Below are positions 59,551-64,000 of a stretch of 64,000 bases of DNA, piece after piece; position 1 is the first letter of the stretch; each line of letters opens with the position of its first letter. Under the pieces are notes generated by a model. That model was not told the origin of the DNA. It did not search any database and saw only the letters and a list, made by a program, of their open reading frames with translations. A program made the position numbers and the translations under genes. Source of the stretch: Shewanella sp. GD04112 (GTDB taxonomy: Bacteria; Pseudomonadota; Gammaproteobacteria; Enterobacterales; Shewanellaceae); assembly GCF_029835735.1 (NCBI RefSeq), contig NZ_JAOEAL010000002.1:124001-188000 (forward strand). Direction: 5' to 3'.

Positions 59551-59670
59551 CGTCTACCTCGTAAAATTCCCAAATTCTCTTTCTTCTGATTCATTTTAAA
59601 ACTTAGAACTCTTCTAAAAAAATGTTATTATATATTAAATACTTTGCGCTTAGAAAACTGTGTAGGTCAT

Positions 59671-60408
59671 ATGATGAAAATCCACAAACTAGCAACAGTA
59701 TCAGTGTTCGCCATGATGGTTTCAGCGTGCGCTGTATCAGTATCAACTGAAAAATCTGAAATTTCTGATTGCTGTAGTAAAACAATTTATGATCAAAATA
59801 TCAATGTAAGGCATCAACAAAGAAACGACGTTCGGAACCTTTCAGCTGATTCTGGGAGGAAAATAGGCGATCTCGCTTTCGAATTGGAAAAGGCGAGAGA
59901 TGCGGCTGTTAATGATGGCCGTAGCTCCATGATGAAGTACTATCGTGACGTTTATCGTGCTGCAGTTTCATCTGCTTACAGTGATAGCTATCTGCCAACG
60001 CAAGCGCCATCTGCAAATGATGAAAAGCGTGATCTGCAACAATTCAATGCTGATGCTCAAATCATTATTCACCAACCTACCGATAGAACGCTTTATTTTG
60101 AGTATGATGCTGTCGGCTATTCCGATATTACCGAGGCTCAACATGTTTTGGCTAAGCATCGTGATTATCTTTTAAAAACCCACGGTAGAGTGCTGGTTGT
60201 TGGTTATGCTGATATTAGTGGCTCAGCTGATTACAATCTTGCTCTTGGACGCAAACGTGCGGAGCGAGTAAAAAACGAATTGATCACCAAAGGGGTGCCT
60301 AGTGAACTGATTAGCGTCGTTAGCTATGGGGCTTCCTATTCGCCACCACTTATGAGCGGTCATGCTGACAATTTGAAGTTGTGGCGTAAAGTCGAGTTGT
60401 ATTATTGA
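59671..60408 (+). CDS. OmpA-like peptidoglycan-associated lipoprotein
   Basis: This protein of about 245 residues has a lipoprotein signal peptide ending in SAC (MMKIHKLATVSVFAMMVSAC), a helical middle, and a C-terminal OmpA-like domain from about residue 150. Its signature is VLVVGYADISGSADYNLALGRKRAERVKNELITKGVP. OmpA-like domains bind peptidoglycan non-covalently. The ATG at 59671 gives a clean lipobox; an upstream start at 59644 does not. Some T4SS plasmids code for such proteins as anchors. Confidence 0.85.
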   Translation: MMKIHKLATVSVFAMMVSACAVSVSTEKSEISDCCSKTIYDQNINVRHQQRNDVRNLSADSGRKIGDLAFELEKARDAAVNDGRSSMMKYYRDVYRAAVSSAYSDSYLPTQAPSANDEKRDLQQFNADAQIIIHQPTDRTLYFEYDAVGYSDITEAQHVLAKHRDYLLKTHGRVLVVGYADISGSADYNLALGRKRAERVKNELITKGVPSELISVVSYGASYSPPLMSGHADNLKLWRKVELYY

Positions 60409-60483
60409 GTCGAAAGGCCAATTTTTGCATCATTTGAAATGTCTGGTCTAATCATAGTCATGATGATTAGTGGAGATTTAAAA

Positions 60484-61203
60484 ATGAATACCAGCTATTA
60501 CAGCCAACCCGCTTACAACGCAACCCCGCAAGCCCAATCCCAATCTGCTCCAATGCAACAGCAGACGCATTTTTCTCAACCGCGCCAAGGTAACCCTACG
60601 AATATGGGGCGTCACCAGGAGGCCGCAATTTATGATGAATATCAGCAGTACCAATCCCAGCATGACAATCGCCGCGGATTTGAAGAGCAATCAGCACAAG
60701 GCGCTCAAAATGTTCAGCCTGCAGCTGCTCCTGAATTTGAAAAATCGGTAAAAATCCACGGTACGGCCGCAGCGCTGACCATCGTCGCATCTGTCACTAA
60801 GAAAGGTTTTCACACCTTGAACATTGAAGGCGCAAACGGAATGGGGGATGGCACTAAAAAGTTTGATTGGCAGGATAAGACCATCATTCAAATCACCGCG
60901 GCTGAATATCGGCATTTGCTAGCCGTGCTATTCGGATTCATTCCATTCATTGAGTTCAAGTCACATGGCCCAAAGAAAAACAAAAGCATCTCGGTCAAGC
61001 GACAACAGAATAGGTTTTTCTTCTCAATCAATGAGGGTGGCAAGAAGCCAAAAGCTGTTCCTGTGAGCTTTGATGATGCTTACTTACTCGGGGTCTACGC
61101 ATTGGATGTCTTTGCACGAAATTACCCTAACATTGACTCGCATTGCCTGTTAAATACCGTTCAGACCTTTACACAGCTACCGTACTATCCTGTCCAGCAG
61201 TAG
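60484..61203 (+). CDS. Hypothetical protein with Gln/Pro-rich N-terminus
   Basis: This 239-residue protein has a disordered Gln, Pro, Ser-rich first 75 residues (NTSYYSQPAYNATPQAQSQSAPMQQQ). A compact C-terminal domain follows, with KSVKIHGTAAALTIVASVTKKGFHTLNIEGA and KSISVKRQQNRFFFSINEGGK. The globular part, rich in alternating hydrophobic and basic residues, could bind nucleic acid, but I do not recognise the family. ATG 60484 with GGAG upstream was chosen over 60439, which lacks a ribosome-binding site. Confidence 0.65.
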   Translation: MNTSYYSQPAYNATPQAQSQSAPMQQQTHFSQPRQGNPTNMGRHQEAAIYDEYQQYQSQHDNRRGFEEQSAQGAQNVQPAAAPEFEKSVKIHGTAAALTIVASVTKKGFHTLNIEGANGMGDGTKKFDWQDKTIIQITAAEYRHLLAVLFGFIPFIEFKSHGPKKNKSISVKRQQNRFFFSINEGGKKPKAVPVSFDDAYLLGVYALDVFARNYPNIDSHCLLNTVQTFTQLPYYPVQQ

Positions 61204-61205
61204 TG

Positions 61206-61505
61206 CTAGGCGTTTTCAATCGGCAAGGAATGAGTTTTGAAAGCGCCGTAGGTGTGGATAGCCAGCCGAGGATAATGCGACAGAAGAGTCTCTATCCACG
61301 TCTGCGCAACCGATGGATTATCGGTCATGCTTGGAAGTTGGTACTTAACAATGATCTTGTCATTTGATTCTGGGATAACTCCCAGTTTTAAATGGTAGGC
61401 CGCGCTGTGACCTCGGGCATGAATAATTTGAATTAGCACTACTGGCATTTCTGACTCTAGTAGTTTACCGCATTCGTCCACTAATTCTGAATATGAAATA
61501 AACAA
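61206..61505 (-). CDS. Hypothetical small protein
   Basis: This is a 99-residue frame with a TTG start and no family I recognise (SELVDECGKLLESEMPVVLIQIIHARGHSAAYHLKLGV...). It converges on the preceding gene with 2 bp between stops. Coding is supported only by length and composition. Confidence 0.45.
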   Translation of the reverse strand: MFISYSELVDECGKLLESEMPVVLIQIIHARGHSAAYHLKLGVIPESNDKIIVKYQLPSMTDNPSVAQTWIETLLSHYPRLAIHTYGAFKTHSLPIENA

Positions 61506-61587
61506 TTTACATATGCCTTAGCATTATAGATTTGTGTTGCTAACACTACTATAATCCATTCTAATTCAAATATGGAGATGTAATTTT

Positions 61588-62040
61588 GTGAATGCGATAA
61601 GAATTTGTCACAACAACGCTAAAAACCGAGTATGGTTTGGTACTTCATTCAGACCTTACCCTCGCGCAGTTTTTTATTCGTTGATCTCAATTGTGGGTTT
61701 TAGCACGTTGTCTGTGATCGTCAACCTCCATAACGCATTAACTCCTTGGGCTGGGATGGTTGTACTTGGGGGGGGAGCGTTGGTGGCGCTTGGATTAAAG
61801 AAAAAGGTCTATATGTCTTATCTTTACGAGTCTGATTGCCTGCTCGAGTTGACACTGTGGGGGTGGCGCATTTGGAGTCGAGAATTCGACTTAGCCAATG
61901 ATGAACTTAAAATTGAAAGTACAATGAACGCTTATCGCGTGGTTCTCAGTGACAAAAGTATCGTGCTTACCAATTCGCGGGGATTAGCTGAGCAGGTTCA
62001 TGTGCAGTTAGCAAAACTGATTAAGGTTTGTCACTCTTAG
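61588..62040 (+). CDS. Small membrane protein
   Basis: This 150-residue protein has two transmembrane helices (about 28-46 and 52-68) and a soluble C-terminal part with a PH-like feel (LLELTLWGWRIWSREFDLANDELKIES). The start is GTG with GGAG upstream. It converges with the exported gene at 62021 by a 20-nt overlap. Function unknown. Confidence 0.65.
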   Translation: MNAIRICHNNAKNRVWFGTSFRPYPRAVFYSLISIVGFSTLSVIVNLHNALTPWAGMVVLGGGALVALGLKKKVYMSYLYESDCLLELTLWGWRIWSREFDLANDELKIESTMNAYRVVLSDKSIVLTNSRGLAEQVHVQLAKLIKVCHS

Positions 62041-62305
62041 GCTTACTGTATATACGAGTCTCGACTTTCCAAGACTCAACAACCTCCGTGGTTTTCCCAC
62101 CCTCTGATTTCATCGTTTTTTGTTCCCACGAAGAGACAACTGGCTTGCTGAGCTCATTACGTTCAGCAAGTTCGATGTAAGCATTTTCAGCCATCACATC
62201 GTTTAGGGTTGGCCGTTTCTTATCATCATCTTTGGCATAGACATTTAGCGTAGCTGACGCAATCGCACAAATGGATACGGCTTTAATCAGTCTGATAAGT
62301 TTCAT
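62021..62305 (-). CDS. Small exported protein
   Basis: This 94-residue protein has a signal peptide (KLIRLIKAVSICAIASATLNVYA) and a charged mature part (DDDKKRPTLNDVMAENAYIELAERNELS). Its 3' end overlaps the convergent gene by 20 nt. Family unknown. Confidence 0.6.
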   Translation of the reverse strand: MKLIRLIKAVSICAIASATLNVYAKDDDKKRPTLNDVMAENAYIELAERNELSKPVVSSWEQKTMKSEGGKTTEVVESWKVETRIYSKPKSDKP

Positions 62306-62414
62306 GAATTTCCTACCTATAACTATGGTTTATGTTAGATTTTAACTTAGATTAAATAACATGCAAACTTAATTATCTGTGTTAAAATGATCGCTCTTGA
62401 TGAAGGAGCCACTT

Positions 62415-64000
62415 ATGAATTTCAGTCAGCATCGCTACAAACTTTTAGCGGCTGCGTTATTAGCCTTGCCACATTTTGCATTTGCGGAAATTGAAGGTAT
62501 GACCTTTACGTCTGTCATGCAAGAACAGACGACTTTGACTGCTGCTTCGGCTATGGCCATCAACCCTGTTCTTGCACAGTCAATGAATGTGTATGTGTCT
62601 GCTGGTCTTGACCGAAAGCTAAAACTATATTGGCTTTCTAGTGGGGTCAAGCTTAACGAAGTTACAACTGGAATTGTTAGCGTTTCAGATCGATTAACGT
62701 TTTCGGGGAAAGATTTCTACGGGAAAAGCATTTCGATTAAGGCGCCATCTACGGATGGGAGTTTTATATTGCAAGCTGATTTGCTATCTGCAGATGGAAC
62801 TAGAGTCGGCGGTTGGTCTGTACCTGTTGTCATTGATACTACTGCCCCTTCCGGGAGTTCATCTAACATCTCATATGCAATGAACGCAACCGGAGGTTCC
62901 GTTCAAACTTACTATCCTGGTAATTTCGGATCTTTAAAACTAGCGGAATTGACGGATAGTGGTTCTGGTTTAAAAAGAGCTGATTATATTGTTAAGTCAA
63001 TAACTACTGGAAACGTTATTGGCTCAAGGCCAGCTCAGTACGATACTGCATCATTCTCTGCTTATATATCAGATATACCACAATCACTATTTACTGAAGG
63101 TCGTACTTGGTATCAAGCAGGTTTTAGAGTGTTTGATGATGCTGGAAATTACACTGATATCACTACTAAGTCATTCATCGATTTTCCCTTATACTCAAAT
63201 CCGACCATTAGTGATGTTTATGATGAAGAATCTAAGACATGGATACCATACACCGCAGGCATGGTTGTTCATAAAAATCCGTTTAAAGTTCGTTATAAAA
63301 GATTGTATAGCCAAACCAAAGAATTTAATACCGACTGGGGCTGGTCTAGTTATGGATATCGTGAAGGTGATTACATTTATGATGAAAAAACAATTTCTTA
63401 TCCGCACTCCGGTTCTACATATTGGGCCGCAGTAACACCAAGTGGTTATTATGTTTACACTTATTTAAGTGGTGTAAAAGTCACTCTTGCTGATGGAGTA
63501 GAAAGAACGCCGGTTCAGCAACCAAAGACTGTTGAGTGGTTCGACGATTCTGGTAATTTTGGTGGGCCAACAATTACGTCTGGGCAGTACCGAAAAGTTG
63601 TAAAAATTCGCTTGAATAGCGAGTCAATGCCTTACGAACAATTGGCAGTTTTGAGCGGGGTAGGGTCGTGTGTGATCCCCTCTGGCAGTACCAATTGTGA
63701 GTTCCCTATAGATAAGGTTTTCTCTTCAGGATATGGATATACGCCTTATACATATTGGGTGTACTCCAGTGTAAATGGTGTTTCAGATAACCGATTCAGC
63801 TCCCAATTCTCATATTGGTATACATATTGGGATTTCATTCCACCAACTATAGAATCAATAGAAACTTCAAATGATAGCGTAATTGTTAATGTTTTTGATA
63901 CTAACACTGCCAGTGATTGGCGGTTTTCAATGTGGAAAACCAATGTTTTTAGGCTGCAATCTAGTTTAGGAGCAGAGTTATCTCAGGACAGTTGGGTTGA
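62415..64000 (+). CDS. Large exported Ig-like protein (3' end outside window)
   Basis: The frame is open from ATG 62415 (AAGGAG upstream) to the window edge, at least 528 residues. It begins with a signal peptide (MNFSQHRYKLLAAALLALPHFAFA). The mature protein has repeated Ig/fibronectin-like beta signatures, such as VDDTTAPS-like VIDTTAPSGSSS near 140, FRVFDDAGNYTD, WFDDSGNFGG and IPPTIESIETSNDSV. It is rich in Tyr, Ser and Gly. It resembles DUF4165-type large exported proteins seen in marine gammaproteobacteria, but this is uncertain. It may act at the cell surface in adhesion or mating. Confidence 0.8.
   Translation, partial: MNFSQHRYKLLAAALLALPHFAFAEIEGMTFTSVMQEQTTLTAASAMAINPVLAQSMNVYVSAGLDRKLKLYWLSSGVKLNEVTTGIVSVSDRLTFSGKDFYGKSISIKAPSTDGSFILQADLLSADGTRVGGWSVPVVIDTTAPSGSSSNISYAMNATGGSVQTYYPGNFGSLKLAELTDSGSGLKRADYIVKSITTGNVIGSRPAQYDTASFSAYISDIPQSLFTEGRTWYQAGFRVFDDAGNYTDITTKSFIDFPLYSNPTISDVYDEESKTWIPYTAGMVVHKNPFKVRYKRLYSQTKEFNTDWGWSSYGYREGDYIYDEKTISYPHSGSTYWAAVTPSGYYVYTYLSGVKVTLADGVERTPVQQPKTVEWFDDSGNFGGPTITSGQYRKVVKIRLNSESMPYEQLAVLSGVGSCVIPSGSTNCEFPIDKVFSSGYGYTPYTYWVYSSVNGVSDNRFSSQFSYWYTYWDFIPPTIESIETSNDSVIVNVFDTNTASDWRFSMWKTNVFRLQSSLGAELSQDSWV

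Noticed and set aside
58574..59577. Shared CTCGTAAAATTCC upstream of the 58533 and 59550 genes as a common operator
   Set aside because: A single 13-bp match; in one case it includes the ribosome-binding site and distances to the starts differ, so shared control is not supported.
63019..63435. 138-codon open frame on the plus strand
   Set aside because: It lies out of frame within the large Ig-like gene, which is open from 62415 with a signal peptide and good ribosome-binding site.

Overview
The window looks like part of a large conjugative element (plasmid, or possibly an integrative conjugative element) from a marine gammaproteobacterium, most likely Vibrionaceae or Shewanellaceae. This rests on family resemblance read by eye: SXT/IncC-type transfer proteins (MobH TraI, DUF4400 TraJ, MobI), integron-type cassettes, and a Tus-type fork-arrest protein. 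No rRNA, tRNA or CRISPR array was seen.

Left end (1-4.3 kb) is a small mobile-DNA graveyard: the 3' part of a group II intron of the class that targets integron attC sites, a complete IS481-family insertion sequence, and two minus-strand gene cassettes (HNH-type protein, TIR-domain protein) separated by an attC-like hairpin. From 4.3 to 10.8 kb runs a four-gene minus-strand operon of three tyrosine-recombinase-like proteins plus a small coiled-coil protein. Its order matches, from memory, the intA-tfp-intB-srap core of strand-biased circularizing integrative elements (SEs). The intB homologue carries an in-frame amber codon between its HxxR box and its tyrosine nucleophile. Three evenly spaced TGCATC...ATGA sites lie just upstream of intA.

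The stretch from 10.8 to 29.1 kb is a dense defence island. One plus-strand operon holds a half-size HsdS, DinD, HsdM, HsdS, a Gabija-like OLD-nuclease/UvrD-helicase pair, HsdR, a YgjP-type metallopeptidase and a two-gene CBASS (Cap15-like effector plus CD-NTase). An XRE regulator, an orphan gene, a truncated second hsdM, a small tyrosine recombinase and an RloC-like zinc-hook ATPase follow. Next come a tandem AAA+ protein and a GIY-YIG protein of unknown role (29.5-32.5 kb) and three 20-bp iteron-like repeats near 33.0 kb.

The right half (33-56 kb) is a conjugation module arranged divergently around about 45.1-45.7 kb. Leftward run mobI, an unknown gene, traI, traD, traJ, the pilin gene, traL, traE, traK, traB and a trbI-like gene; rightward run parM/parR-like genes, traF, traH and traG. 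The central 640 bp holds four copies of a CAGTTCGT...-type repeat and a perfect inverted repeat, and is the best candidate for oriT and/or the partition centromere. TraG carries 38 tandem copies of a 16-residue repeat. Recognisable traV, traC, traW, traU and traN are absent, so they must lie elsewhere or be lost.

The last 8 kb (56-64 kb) holds exported proteins of unknown function, an integrase-repeat protein, a Tus homologue, an OmpA-like lipoprotein, small hypothetical proteins, and the start of a large exported Ig-like protein that leaves the window.
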